Part shown: positions 11,616 to 24,990 of the stretch, in pieces
Numbering within the stretch: position 1 is the first letter of the stretch
Layout: each line of letters starts with the position of its first letter
Program-made: the position numbers and the translations under genes
From: Cyanoderma ruficeps
Taxonomy: Eukaryota; Chordata; Aves; Passeriformes; Timaliidae
NCBI GenBank assembly: GCA_008694505.1
Contig: VZDJ01000047.1
Span: forward strand, 2,755,717 to 2,819,716
Direction of reading: 5' to 3'
DNA length: 64,000 nucleotides
Notes under the pieces: model-generated
Told to the model about the DNA's origin: nothing
The model's input: the letters and a program-made list of their open reading frames with translations, nothing else
The model's database searches: none

Positions 11616-14600
11616 TAGGAAGATGAAACATCAAAAAAAAACTTTTCAGTTATTTTAAACTATTGAGAAGTTCTTAAATTTTTCTTAAATTTTAACATAT
11701 ATTTATGACAAAAAAGACTTTGGGGGTAAAGTTTCTAATTCTTTTTTGATTGCTCATTTTTAACAAGTTTCCTTCATTCGCAGGAACGGGAGAGCAATTG
11801 AAATGAAACTGTAAACCAACAAAAGTCAGAATATATTGTAGATGTGTACAAAACCTACCAGTTTACAACCTGCAAAAGCTTCCATTCAGAAAGGAAGGCA
11901 ATCTGCCACACACTGCAGAAGCAATCCATTTTGATAAAATGCATGTCTTTGTGAATCATAAGCAGACTTTCCACAAAACTGTCTCTCTTTTTCTCCTGAT
12001 TCCCTGCAGACGTGTGCAATTTTCACTGCCTGTCAGTTTATCAAAAAGACCAGAGCATCAAATTTCAGCTCTGGATTGTCAGGTCTGATCCCTATTTCCT
12101 TTCAAATTCCAAAATACTGACACATTGATTGGAGTTCATAGTGTCAGACAACAGCACTTAAGAGACATTTTTGCTAAAATATAGCTTCTGATCTATCTTT
12201 TATGTTGGGTTGGGGGGTTTTTTTTTGGTTCCTTTTGCAGCCTCAAGAGTATTGATCTGGGACTCATTAATATATGATTTTCACCAAGTAGTAAGCAATT
12301 CGCTCCAACAAAACAGTTCTTTTGTATAACCTTTTAAAAGGGGGCCCATCAGAGGGGATTCATCTAGCTTATTTAGCTTGCCAGGACATCCCCCTCGCAC
12401 TTCCATGAATTGCCTGGATTTTTAAGTTCCCAAATGTAAGTAAGAAAGATCTACAACAAGTGCTCACAGCTACACGAAGTGCCCAGGGTATTGCAAACTT
12501 CTGGCACCTTAATAACATGTAAAAGTTGTGACCCCCTAGCAACAAACATTTTATACACACACACACACTCTGAAAAACACTAAATATTATCTGTGAAGCA
12601 TCTTTAGCAAACACATTATCAGAGCAGATTTTCTCCATCAGAGAAAATAGGGATAAAGTCTCCAGGCAGTGTATTGATTCTGAGACAGGGTCCTCTCTAA
12701 AGTGTGGATCTCTGAGGTATCCAAAAAGTCATCCTGTCTCCTGGACAACTGCCCCTTCTCACTGCAGACTGTGAGTGTGTTGGACACTGCCCACACCTGT
12801 AATTCTGAGGCAGCAGCACTTGGGGTACTGCAGTAGCTCCACAAATTGCATAACAATGGATTTGAAGCACTCTAATTCGCCTGTACACTGTAATTTAATG
12901 GAAATGGTTAATTTGATTCTCCCTCAAGTGTGGAAGGCAGAGAATGCTGCAGTGTTTCTCCAATTACGCTAAGTAAGCTCACTTTTTTTCCAAAAGTGCA
13001 CACTGAGGGGGGTTACTTCCTCCCTCTCCCAGCATATTTAGCCATTTGTACAGATTGTATTTGGTTGTGATGCAGAATGGAAGATTTGTTCCTGTCTTCC
13101 TCTTCAGAGAATACACTTTTCCTTTTTCTTAAATGTTTCATACTTAAGCCAGGAACCCTTCAAGGGTAATTATTCTATATAAATATACATGTGTGTTTTT
13201 TAAAAGCGGGTGTATCTGTATATATGACCATACACAAACATTTAGATCCAATAATCACCTTTTTCTGGGATTGCCATAGAAGGAGCAGAAAATGAAATCG
13301 CTGTTCCACCATACTCTCAACTAGGCTTCTCCTTTCAGGGACAAAAATTGTCAGGGCTATTGATAAACTGTGGTCACACGTGGGACAAAGATGGACAGGG
13401 GAAATAAACACTGCTTGTACTCACAGGATGGAAACCTGCAGAAGCTTCTCAATAATGTTTGAAAGAGTAAAAGAAAATGGGAAATTTTACAGAGTTTGAA
13501 CTGGCATTAGAGATCAATGAATGAGCAATCCCTAGAACTTCTGAAGATGAAATAAAATCTAAACTAATATAAAACAGATCTACTAAATTTGTTATGCTAA
13601 AGTGAAAATTGACTTACCTAAAATTCTTTGCAAGATATCTACCCCCTTCAAGAACGTTGTATGAAAAGTTACATGACTTTTATCACATCCATTCTTTAAC
13701 CTTTTCATATCTGAGCAGTGGTATGAAAAGCTTTTGCACTATCCTTACAATTAATATTTTATCCATGCTAATTTCAGAGAGATTCAAAACACGAATGTTA
13801 TTAAAAAAAAAATATTAGGGAGACATTCCGCGTGAGCGAGGAGAAAACAATACAACATTATACCTGTTCTAATTGGCAAAAATCCTAAATTTCCAAAAGC
13901 AGAAATGCTTTTGTCGAGCACCTGAACGCAGAACGGAGAGAGATGCTCCACAGGCAGCTCAGACACATGGTGCAGCCAAGGGAAAAGATGTATAATTAAC
14001 TGAAGAGGAGGCTGAGAAGTTGTGCTGGCAGCACACGGAGTTGGTGGGAGCCGGCCCCGCGCGGGCGCTGCAGCCAGCATGGATTTCCTTCTCGGGGATC
14101 TGACCTACATTCTCTGCTCTGGAGCTGCTCTTTGCTCCTCTCACCGAAGGGGATGGCTGCTCTAAGGCTCCCAGATAACACTGGTTATATCCAGAAGAGC
14201 CATGCACGCAACAATGAAACCGTGGAAAGCGAATATCTAATTACAGGGATACGTGAAATGTTTCTCGTTAATACGCTGTGTTTGTTTATTGTGTGCTCAT
14301 TATACACAGCTGCATACACGAGCTGAAAGAGCTGGTTTTCATTTTGAGGCATGAAGGAAATTGTAAAACCTATGATGGCTACAAGAAATCCTTTTTTTCC
14401 CTTTTTGCTCTGCTCTTTGTTTTACAGGATCTGAAATACTTTGCTTCTGTGTGAATATGGAATAGAAGAATATACAGATGAGTGAAAATACAGAATATGT
14501 GCTGTGATCTTCTCCCTTTATTACAGAACCCTGTCTTTATGCAAGTAAATGAATACTCTCCCAGAAAGGTAAGAATGCCTTTGGCTAAATGAAGGATTGG

Positions 14601-14694
14601 TTATGAAGTTTTCAGCATTATTAGTTTTGATCCATTAGCACCTGAAGGCCAAGCCAAGATCAGTGTAGAAATCTTGTTGACAAATCATTTACAA
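11616..14694. other. intergenic DNA, no gene recognised
   Basis: AT-rich sequence with a short (AC)n tract near 12555 and polypyrimidine runs near 12212. No exon, RNA gene or complete transposon was recognised. A small GC-rich, CpG-containing patch at about 13925-14190 is listed separately. Confidence 0.55.
13925..14190. other. small isolated GC/CpG-rich patch
   Basis: This is a local GC rise inside the desert whose core (about 14051-14080) is strongly CpG-rich (GCCGGCCCCGCGCGGGCGCT). A 28-codon ORF begins at 14079 on the + strand with a purine at -3, and its N-terminal residues are hydrophobic. No longer coding continuation is seen, and the - strand ORFs across it are unrecognisable. It could be an unannotated promoter of a non-coding RNA or a chance GC patch. 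Only the base composition is directly supported. Confidence 0.3.
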
Positions 14695-14835
14695 TTTAGT
14701 TAATTAATACCCAAAGAAAACCAAGGCACAGAGAAGTTGAGTGACTTGCTAAGGGTCATAAAGTAGTTCAACAGCAGAGGCAATAAAAGAGCCTGAGTTG
14801 ACTTTCAGACCACTTCCCACTGTGCCTTTCACCAG
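14695..14835 (-). mobile_element. ancient MIR/CORE-SINE copy, antisense
   Basis: Antisense to the MIR consensus recalled from memory. The run AACCAAGGCACAGAGAAGTT (14719-14738), followed by GAGTGACTTGCTAAGGGTCA (14739-14758) and a CAGAGGCAATAAAAGAGCC-like block, corresponds to the reverse complement of the MIR centre (TGACC..GGGCAAGTCACT..CTGTGCCTCGGTTT). This is the part most often preserved in old copies. The ends are diffuse. Confidence 0.78.
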
Positions 14836-17800
14836 CAACACACAAGGCCAAATTTTCTCCATGTGTTAACTTACTTTGTCAGATAAAGGTATAAACTGGT
14901 AAAAACAACACGGAATTCTTTCTACTGGAATTAACTGGCATTTGGTATTTCATTTCTGAGAGGATTCCATCATTTATCTTTCATAGAGTGAAAAGGAATT
15001 CCTTGTTACTCAACCCACAAAACAAGAACAAAAACAAATTAAAAACCAAAACCAAAACCAAACATTTTCAAAGATATAAAATATTTTCAATGCCTTTTAA
15101 AAAGAAACGGAGTAGAAAGCTACCTTTCACAGTTTCTTAATTCTTCATGTCAGTTCTTCCACAATCAGAACCTCAGCACTGCTAAGTTTTCAGAGAAGCA
15201 GGTTTGGGGAAGCTATGAAAACCCCCAAACTGTGAATGCCTTCAAAGGCAGAAGAATCTTCTGTCAGCATGGATGCACATGTGGGCTGGGATGCGAGACC
15301 TTTGCAAAGGCATAAAGCAACTGAGTGTGAGCAGGTCAAGGAGTCAGATACTTTTATTTTTAGGGAGATGAATCAACATATGACTCAAATATTGTACAGA
15401 AACAAAAAAATCACTGAGTAAAACATGCCCTGAACTCCCCTGGAATCACCATGGTGAGGCAGATCTCTAACTTGCTTCATCAGCTGTCATGAATTGCTGT
15501 TTATGTGCAGACCTTTTGTGCCACCTATACAGCAGTGTTGGACTCAGGATCCACTGGCACACCCTCTTTTCTTCCCTGTCTGTCCTCCAGCACAGAGACA
15601 GTTTTTCAGATCTGTTTCTAGTCAGGTCAAGGTAAAGCTGACCCAGCTTCAATCAGACTAGGGTTTTGCCTACACAACTCTAAGTGGTTCAAGAGAAAAT
15701 CCACATTTAACGCAGGTTTCTGTACCAAGCACGCCGTGCTCAGAGCAGAGCAGGCTCTGAAGCTCTGATCAGCTGGCAGTGATGCCTCCCTGGGATGGCC
15801 AGAGAGCTGGGGAAGTGGGCACAGTGCCACGCCAACAGATGGCCAGGGGTCTCAGGCAGCCAAGAGACCGTGGATGTGTGTCAAGTGAGGGTACTTAGGG
15901 CAGGATTCCCATGGCTATCCAGCCTAAGCCTGCCCTTCGACAAAGGAACGCGCCATTGCTAATCCAGCTCAGGGCTGGATTAAGTAGGAAGGAAAAAGAA
16001 CAGCTTCTATCACCACTTGGGACTCGGGGTGGCTGGGTGGCTGGGACAGAGAAATTGCTGCATTTTCTTTTGTCTTTTGCTGCAGCACTCACATGGGAAA
16101 CTATTCTCTGACCGGATACAATGTGAAAACCAGGAGCTACTGGCTTCAACTGAGAAAGAGTTTTACTTCCTCTTTCTAATATACGTAAGTGTGAGGAATA
16201 TTCCTCTTACCAACCCCCTTATTCATCTGAGCAAAGTATGTGAAATGCCAGTAATCATTTCTCTTTTTCTGCTGTACTTTGGTTATGCAATATTGGCAAT
16301 AACTGCTATGTAAAACGTACTCCACACATTCCACTTACGTTCCACTTGATTTTGCCAGCTCCTGAATGGAATTAATGTGAGGAATTGCAAGGCAGACGTG
16401 TGGAGCAAAATCACCATTGATGTCAAAACCTAAATTGCATTAGGAGCCAACATTTTGGTCCAACTCTACCCTATTTTAAGCTCAAAGTAAATCACAAAAC
16501 AATCAGTAGGATCACAAAGGGTTAAGTGAGGGCTGGATGCGTAGCTTCAGTAACTACAGTACAGAAGTGATTACCTACATTTAATTTGATGTTAGTGCAT
16601 GCATAAGCCCTCTGAAAAGAATATTGTGAACAACCAAATATTCCATAATTAGGACTAGTTGTACTGAGATGACAACATTTAGTACTTCTAGGTCATTCAG
16701 GATCATGGACTTTAAACAATTTCCATTACACTTTTAGAGAGGCAAGAGGTATTATCACCATACTACACATAAAGAACTGACACCACAAGCAGCTCTAAGG
16801 AGTTGTTTATTTTGGGTGAAACAAGTGGCAGTGGTTATGGATTTACAAGGAAGTTTCTGGTTCCTACTTTTGTGGCCAAACCACTAGATGTTAGCTAAGG
16901 TTTTAGGGCCAGAAGAAGTAACTTTTGCTAGGAGTGACAGGATTGTAGCTAATACAATGTATGCCATAAAGAAAAATCAATCATTCTGAAAGTTAAAAAA
17001 CAACGGGGTTTGATTCCCAATGGCATTTGCAGGGTTTGGAGTTAAGGGGGTTTGAGTAAGAAAGTTTGGAAGCCACACAGAGGAATAGGAAGGAGAATGG
17101 AAAGGGACTGCACATCATTTGCAGACCTTTTCACTCCTTTGGGCCCACGGAACACAAAGAGCCTTGCAGCCAAGGCCATTGTGAATAGGTCTGAGCCTGA
17201 ATGCAAGTATTTAAATTACCTTTAATATTGATTATCTTCATAAGACAAAGTTATGTTTTTTATTATTCTGTTCTATAAGGGGTTAGAAAAAAAATATATT
17301 CATGTTCTCACTGGTATTTAAATCACCACATTTGTCTGAAGAGTTCCCAAGACTTTTCTGAATTTAGTTGCATGCCCTTAAAAAAGCAGCGTACATTTCA
17401 TGAATGAATGAATGATGTTCTACTATATTATAAGATTCTAAAAAATCATCCTAAATTTGACATCCTGGCCTTTCACATCTCCTTCCGTCAGGAAAAAAAT
17501 AGAAAGAAAGAAACTTGGTTTTAATGAAAAAGGTGCCATGTAGGAATCTTCAGTTCTATTTAGAAACTCCACAATCAGGCGGTATTTGAGCTGCAATCTT
17601 TTTTTGTGAATGATACCAATAGTTCAGTACAACTACAACCAGACTTTTGTACCTTGCCTCTCCTATTCCAACATTTACATCATGGTGATTAGTTACAATT
17701 TTCAATTGTATACCAAGGGAATATTTTCTATCTTTATCACAGCTGATTTTTTTTTTTTTATCAGTGCCAGTCGTTCTGCAGAACCAGGAAAAAAATATAA

Positions 17801-18839
17801 AGCAGGAGAAGCAACAGAATGCCAACATTTAACACAAGGACAACCCCATCCTTTTTAAACGTGGGTTGATCAGCTGGGGAGTGCAGAATGCTTTTGGATT
17901 TGCCTGTCTGTAAGTGGTTCTGTGAAGAGAACATAACAACATAAGCTCCCAAAATTCAGAAAAGCATGTTGTGCTGTATCTCATTTCTATGTAAAATTAA
18001 TGAAAATAAAGCAATGCACTTCCCATGCATAATGAATAACCATGCCAAACTGTATCAACTTTTTCAGACTTTCCCTCTAGAGGGCTTTTAAATGAGGTCA
18101 ACAGCAAACGTATCTTTACATTTGATCTGAGTGGGAGCAGCACACAGTAACACAGCTTGGCCATGCAAAGTGCAGTAACAAGCTCTTCTCAATTCTGGTG
18201 ATGAAAAATAGAATACTAAACGCTACCCCAGTATTTGTAGCAGACATGGGTTTCACAGGTTCAGTTATGGAGAGAAGACAGGAGTGTGAGCAGAGATGCA
18301 CAGACCCCATTAACAATGCTGAAAAGATCAATGCTAGCTAAGCACAAGAATGACAACCCCATATGTCAGATTCAGTAGGACCAACAGCACGTGCCTGCTG
18401 AGGGGGAATATTATTCCTTAGAGGAGTTTCAAAGAATCAGGCAAAATGCTCACGTTCTACCTCAGAAACTGATAATTATGATCCTATCTTAACAGAAAGC
18501 AGCACCAGTATGGTCACAATCAGGAAAAGGCAGCACTAATTAAATAAAACTACAACAGCTCATGTTCCGTTTTCCTGCTTGGAAGCTGACCAGATCAGCA
18601 CAGCTCATTTCAATATTGTACATTTTTTTTCCTGGTCTGGGCAAAGACGCTATTTCTTGTCTGTGACAGACCACCTTCTGGAAGTACAATAATATACAGC
18701 AAATGTGTTGCATAACTCAGACTCTTTAATTCTTAAAACAAATCAACTACTGCTTTATTACTTTTATAAACGTGCTTCTATTACAGAAGAGGAAAAATTC
18801 CATTAAAGATACTATTGGTAGTGTTCTGGAGATCTCTTT
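14836..18839. other. intergenic DNA, no gene recognised
   Basis: Non-coding AT-rich sequence with small simple repeats: an (ACCAAA)n-like run at about 15042-15062 and (AATG)n at about 17399-17415. Short ORFs on both strands (up to 98 codons, 16017-16313) have no recognisable product. Confidence 0.55.
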
Positions 18840-19335
18840 TAGCCCTGGCACCTCCTGCTTGATTTCTCAATAACTCTGTTAATCCCTTTTTACAGCCAGC
18901 AGCCTCACATTGGGATGTCCCAGGGAGGTGACAGACACAGGAGTGTTGGGGACTCTTCCCAGACACCCCCAGGATCATTCTCCTCTGTACTGCCTTCCCC
19001 GGGCTGACCTGGCTGTTCCACAACCTCCAGTTCGGACTCACTGGGGCATCTTTGCCCCTGAGAGGCTGCAAGGTGGTGCCCATGGATAAAGCAGCAATGC
19101 AGCAGCCGCAGGCTCGCTGTGCACGGGAAACTTTAGAACGTGTTGCAGTTGCCATCCCCAAAGCAAGAGGAAATTGGAGCAGGGAAGCCTGGAGTGCCCA
19201 GGCCGAGCAGCTCCCTCTCCTGGGAGGATGCTCTTCTTGGCCAGGCAGTAACATCCCACCCGGCCACTTGGGAGAGGGCACTGTGTGTCTGGGGAGTTGC
19301 AGAAAAGATTCTGTTGCAGTTGTTTTTTTAACAGA
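18840..19335. other. GC-rich island of unknown origin with a 166-codon open frame
   Basis: About 500 bp of distinctly higher GC than both flanks, with sharp borders. The - strand is open for 166 codons (18781-19281), and the + strand carries overlapping open frames as well, which is usual for GC-rich DNA lacking AT-rich stop codons. The translation shows no known domain, signal peptide or membrane segment. A 9-bp direct repeat GTTGCAGTT occurs at about 19143 and about 19315. The most likely explanation is a diverged retroelement fragment or an isolated GC-rich insertion, not a gene. Confidence 0.3.
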
Positions 19336-19430
19336 ACTAACCTAATTAAAACCCAGTCTTCTACACCAGCAGGGCTAGAATTTGTAGATAACATCCTTCC
19401 CTAAAATTTTCAATATTATGGGTCAATTTG

Positions 19431-19454
19431 TTATTTATTTATTTATTTATTTTA
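19431..19454. repeat. (TTTA)n microsatellite
   Basis: About six consecutive TTTA units. This is a simple tetranucleotide repeat in the gene desert, potentially length-polymorphic. Confidence 0.9.
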
Positions 19455-22400
19455 CTAGCCATATTACTATTATTTTAATTTTCATTAAATATATTTTCAG
19501 CAAAACTTACAATATCTGATTTCCACTGAAACCATACTGTGCTAGGCAGTGTAAAATGTAATCCAAGTCTCTTGTCCTGGAGATCTTGTATTTGTATAGA
19601 CTCTTTTGTTTTGTTTTTTTAGATGATGGACATAATCACTGACAGAGTGGTCCCAGAGGCAGTCTCACAGAAAATGTCGAGAATCAAATCCACATCTCCA
19701 AAGTGTTACTTTAATATTTTAAAAACAAGGCAATTACTTCTATAGATATATTAAAGCTTTTTTTATTATTGTGCTTATTTGAAATATTTCCCTTTTCCAA
19801 ATCTTCTCTGCCTCTAAAAATTTCTAACTCTGGAGTGGGAAGGCTTTCATTTAATTGGCAGCTATCCATGATTTTTCATTAATCAGTGCATTTTGTGAAG
19901 TTCAAAGCAAAAAGGCTCCACTTCCATAAATTCAGTCTTTCATTTTTATTTCTATGGAGAGGCTTTGCTGGAGAGTTTCTCTGCAGCCCCTTTTGCACCA
20001 TTCACAGGACAAATCAAACCAGGCATCAGGATTCCAGAGCTCGGCCACCAAAACTTTAAAGACATCTTGATGACAAACACAGATCTTGTTGTTTGCTTCT
20101 CAACAGAAGCACCCACAAACCATAAATCACTTCACTGTTACCTCTTAGCAAAGATTAATCTCCACTTATAATGGTAATAAAAAGAAAGAGGCACCATTCC
20201 TCCCCTGAAATGCTGAATCCTGGAATGGGAGCCTCGTAGATCTTGTCAAACTTCTTTTTTTTTTGCATTTGCTCACATAATTTAAGACTTGTTGGAGAAA
20301 AAAACCTGCTTATTATATTTGAAATACAGGGGCTTCTTCAAATTACGAGAAAAAACCTACTAAGAACAAACATAAAAAGAAAGCTTCTTCCTTTAACCCA
20401 GCTCTTGTCACACTGCATCTATTCAGCCAGACAATTCACAGCCATGATGGTGGGAACACAACATTTTTATGTTGATCTTCCAAGTGATTATTCAAAATGG
20501 GTGTTTCGACTTCCACCTCGCCATTGAATTGGGCACTTGGAATGTATTTAAGCTGTTTCTGGTGTACAACTCGTTAAATACATTTATTCGAATAGTAAAT
20601 TCTCCCCAGGATGAGTCAATGCAGTTGATTTTGTCGTTTTCTTTATACATGTTATTTAAAACAGAAGTTAGTAAGGATGATACTTTAGTTGCAATAAACT
20701 GGCAGAAAAGGGATTTGGAAGAAAAAAAGACATCCCAAAGTTCCTGGAGAAGAAGCTGCAACTATGCAAATTGTTCACAATCTCAGCAGTCTGGATGGAA
20801 TTTAGGGAATTTGGGTTAAGCCCCCAAAGTGAGCAGAACCTACTGGGAAGGTGGAGTGGCTAGGCTAAGTGATCACTAATTTGGGCTCTCTAAGGTAATT
20901 TACATTATAGTAATTAAAGTTTAGATTCCCTTGCTGTTCTATTTACGAACTCCATTAACCTATGACCTTTCTCTGAAGTTTACACCCAACTGTTTTAATT
21001 TTTTTTTTCCCGAGCAAAAGAAAAGCAGTTCCTATGGAAGTTATTTCTTACAATAATTAATTTTATTTAGAGCCCAAGAGGCAGATATATGCTTTAAGAC
21101 AATCCAGCTGTGATGTTGTGCTGTGTAATTATACTATAGATCCATTTTTTTGATCCTTCAGATGAACAATTGCTAATAATCTTGGTTTTGTTTGCGTTGA
21201 TTCTGCTTTAAGTACAGCCTGCCATATGCTTTTCATTTAGCCGAATTTAAAATGATGGGTAAAATTCTGCTGCAAATTACAGAGATCCAAACAAAGAACA
21301 CGCTTTGACCCTACACGCTTATTCGCCTGTTATTACCTCAAATTTAATGACATTTTAATAAGCAAGTGCAATAACTTTTATGCTATGCATAGACACATTA
21401 TATGGCAAGAATTAAAAAAAAAATAGTCTCGAGCTCTGTATTGCAGTATTGCAGCTGAAAGAGTATGGTATGTGCTTCTCTGAACAGATATGACCACATA
21501 TCCTCACATATCCTCACCAGAGAGCCCCAAACCAGCCCGCTGTAACCCACAGCTGAAAGGTTCTGTTCAGTTGTCAGTCTCTTGCCGTGTCTTAATCTTT
21601 GTCTCTCACTCTTGCAGCACGTTATGATTTGGAGAGTTCTGCTTCTGGATGACAGGCCCTGAAAGCTGAGGGCAATTGTTCCCATCCAGAGGCTCATCCA
21701 GCAATAACACAATGCCTCAAGAACGTGGAGGAGCATAAGGAGCCTCCTTACGAAGGAAAACCCTCCTCCAAGAAAGGGAAGGGAGTTAATTTGAGACTTG
21801 CTGCTTTGGGGGGCTGGAAATGGACAACATGGATGGGGATTTCTGGAGAAAGGAGCACATAAAGAGCACTCTTCTTCTCACAGCAGGGGGAAAGACTGCA
21901 CAGAGAGAATTAATGAGTGTGTTGGGCATCAGGGAATAAAATAGCATCATAAATATCAGTAAAGAAGAACAAAGCTCCAGAGTTGATCTCAATTTGTAGA
22001 AGACCAAGCCTCAGGAATCTTCTGCTCTTCTACTGACCAGGCATTGATACAGCTACATCTATAGATTAATACATTTATCTGTAACTAATGTGAGGAGCAG
22101 AGATATGTGCACATTCACAGAGACACTGCCTTTCTGCTGTGGGAGGTATCAAAGAATATCTTATGCTTGGCTCCAGAATTCTATTCATATAGATATCTCA
22201 TGGATTTTTTTTTTTCCCCCCCAGAAATAACTTATGACAAGATCTCTATATTAAATAAAGTTCTAATTAAAAATGGATTTCCCAATGCCATAAGCTAACT
22301 ATCCTTCAAGTTCAACATTTTCCCTGAGAACCTGGATATTCCTTTTTTTCAATTTACATCGCTAAAAATACACAGCGTGTTCATTTGTATCATTGATACA

Positions 22401-22699
22401 AAGACATGACCATCTGCCATCCTCAAGACACCTACAAGAGATTGGTGCTTTTCTAACTAATCTTGGCTATGATATATTCACATCACTTTTAATGTCTCTG
22501 CGAAGAGGCATCAAGAGCTGAGATGACAGAGTTTGAAACAAAAACCGGCCTGCACCTATTCCTTTAATAAATTAGTAATTTTGTCTCCTCCAAATTGCAA
22601 GCAAGTTTTGAGTTAGTGCAAATAGATTATGTTAATCAGATCATCAAGTTGTCATGCTGTTAGTCCTGTCCTAGCAGTAAAACGTTAAAGGATGTAATG
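19455..22699. other. intergenic DNA, no gene recognised
   Basis: AT-rich, largely free of recognisable transposons. Homeodomain-type TAATTA/ATTA motifs are frequent, as in many developmental-gene deserts, but no exon was found. The longest ORF (116 codons, 20469-20819) has no recognisable domain. Confidence 0.5.
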
Positions 22700-23000
22700 C
22701 TATTCATAAACAGAGATGCATTTTCAACCAAAAACACGAGTTAATTGATTTCCACCAAAATTACTGTCCCTAGTCAATCAGAATACAGTTTCTTATCCAC
22801 ATTTGCTCAGCAATATGTAAATAAGGTGAATGATGTCTGAGAGCATCTTATTTATATGCTGATTAAATAGTAATCATTCCCAATAATTTCCCAGGATGTA
22901 GATGCCACTGCTTGGAATCGGTTTAAGATTTTTATTAGTGAAAGTGCGAGAGTTTGTTTAATTAAAGTTATTTCAAATTATGATTAAAGCACTGCTATTT
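22700..23000. promoter_or_regulatory. candidate conserved non-coding element (composition only)
   Basis: A transposon-free AT-rich stretch with a dense set of homeodomain-like sites: TTAATTGATT near 22741, ATTAAATAG near 22862, TTTAATTAAAG near 22957 and ATGATTAAAG near 22980. Such clusters are typical of conserved enhancers, but conservation cannot be assessed from a single sequence. This is an inference from composition. Confidence 0.25.
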
Positions 23001-24469
23001 TGACTAACGTGTATACATCACAACCCATGATATATGTGGTCTTCTATCTGTTGTTCCAATCTATTTAAGGGTTTGTATTCACAGAGGACAGGTACTGTGA
23101 GTGTTTTGCAGGAAAGACAGAGATAAAATGCACATCCTTTCAGCAAGAACAGTGTAAGCCACGTCCCAGCGCTGGCTGAGGCTACACAAACATTGACTAT
23201 GTAGATTCTGGAGTACCCAAAATGCTTCCACAGTTTGAATCCATTCTTAAAGACGCTTCCCAAATGTGTATCAATCACATCAGTCCCTCTGGGCAGCAGG
23301 AAACCTATCTTTTTTCTCTGCTTGATTTTAGACTGTGCATACTGTGTGGTATCATTATTAGAGATCAAGAACAAGTGTGATTTTCTTCCTGGGTGTGAAA
23401 AGAACATACAATCACTCAGTCTCCAAACCTACAATATAGGCTGGAGCAGGCACCTTTCTGTTAGGGTAGCTTCAAATCTATAATTTTCATTCATTCCCTG
23501 CTGGGATTATTTCTTATCTCCTCTCTGCTCCCCCAGTCACGTATGAGAGGGTACTAGAAAAATAAATAAAAAAGTGGACAGATGAATGGAACATTCCTCA
23601 AATTAAAAAGATATTAACTAAACCCCAAAACTAAACCTCGTCCCCAGTATTTCAGAGACCACCTGCTAATATCCACTATAATGTGTTTTTTTCCCATACT
23701 CAAATCAACAAAGCTTTGTAGTAACTATACCCTGACCAAGGTTTTAGTGATGACCATTCTGTCAAACATACTACAGACAGCACAGTAGAGTTACTATTTT
23801 CTCTGTTTTTTCATTTATAGTCTTGCTAGTTGCAAGAAAAAAAAAAATTATGTAAAATGCCACCCTAAATTCATCTCTAGATTTAGCACCACGTTTTTTA
23901 GCAGAGCTACAGATTGACTCAGAATTCTTTAAGGACAAATCTTGTCATAAACACCATGTATGAAAACTTCTCCCCCCTCATTTATCCGCTCTCCCGAGAG
24001 AGTAGTCAAGATATTTTTATATTCAATATGAAAACTTTTAACTTATGTCAATCAGTGTGGTTGTTGACATCCAAACAGTTCGGGAATCAGTGGGTAGTTA
24101 CTAATAACATGTACATCTGAACTAGGAACTGAATCTAAAGCACACCACTAATCCCACTGCTTTTAGGATGTTCCCACCTGGCTGAGCCCCACGTGAGGCT
24201 CACCCAGACCTGCAGAGTGCTGTGGGTGGCATCCGACCCTATTCACTGCCAGACATTGAGGGATAATCAAACAACAGGACTACAAAATGTCTCATTCCGC
24301 ATTCGAATGGCAGTCTGAGAGATGAGAGCTGGCACAATCTCCTCCTATAATTTTACCTACCAGTTTACTCTTAAAAGTGTCTCAAGATCACTTGATTCAG
24401 TAAGATCTTGAAATCTGAAGGCCAAGTGGCCCATTTCTCTGTAGCTAATTAGTCCACACTAAATATCTA

Positions 24470-24785
24470 ATTGTCTCTGTGTGTAAAGCTATCTGGGGGG
24501 AGGCAGTGTATTTGCATGCTAATATAAGGGACTGTTTTTAAAGATAGACCCCTCCATTATAAATGGGATATCAGAAAAGTGCCAATTATGAAGAAGAGGT
24601 GCACTGCATTATAAACCAACTGCCTTGTGCAACTAATTGCTCTTCATGCTGTACAATCCCAAAATATAATTGACCCTGTCTGTAAAGCTATTTTTGGGAA
24701 CAATAAATCATTAGCATGCCAAAACCAAGTGCCAGTTACAAAGCAGGGAGTATCACCACTGTGACCATCTGCCTCCTAGATGGGT
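24470..24785. promoter_or_regulatory. candidate regulatory element with internal duplication
   Basis: Two related modules lie about 200 bp apart. CTGTGTGTAAAGCTATCT (about 24476) and CTGTCTGTAAAGCTATTT (about 24678) match at most positions. Both are followed by a GCATG core next to an ATTAGC/GCTAAT site (in opposite orientation), and then by AGTGCCA(A/G)TTA (about 24577 and about 24731). The first module carries an octamer-like ATTTGCATGCTAAT. This may be a duplicated enhancer module. That the modules are related is seen directly; a regulatory role is inferred. Confidence 0.3.
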
Positions 24786-24931
24786 GAGCTAAACTTATTT
24801 TCCCCCCCCAACCCAATCCTCTCTTTCTTACTTCTATCCAAAATAAAAACAGGGCTCATGGGATTTTATGTATAGGGCATTTTCAGTACTCTGCAGTAGA
24901 GGAATATCTTTCAAAGGAGTCTTCTGTTCAG

Positions 24932-24990
24932 ACTGAAATCCTGATGGGAAGGATCCCTGTCAATGGGAGTACTGTGTGTCTTTGAATACT
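24932..24990 (+). repeat. dispersed repeat, copy A
   Basis: A segment of about 59 bp starting ACTGAAATCCTGATGGGAAG is repeated at 27938-28001 in the same orientation with about 90% identity. GAAATCCTG...GTCAATGGGAGT recalls an old interspersed repeat common in sauropsid genomes (from memory, name not certain). Confidence 0.6.

Noticed and set aside
18781..19281. 166-codon - strand ORF as a gene
   Set aside because: There is no recognisable protein, overlapping open frames exist on the other strand, and no splice or poly(A) context was seen. Kept only as an unidentified GC-rich block.
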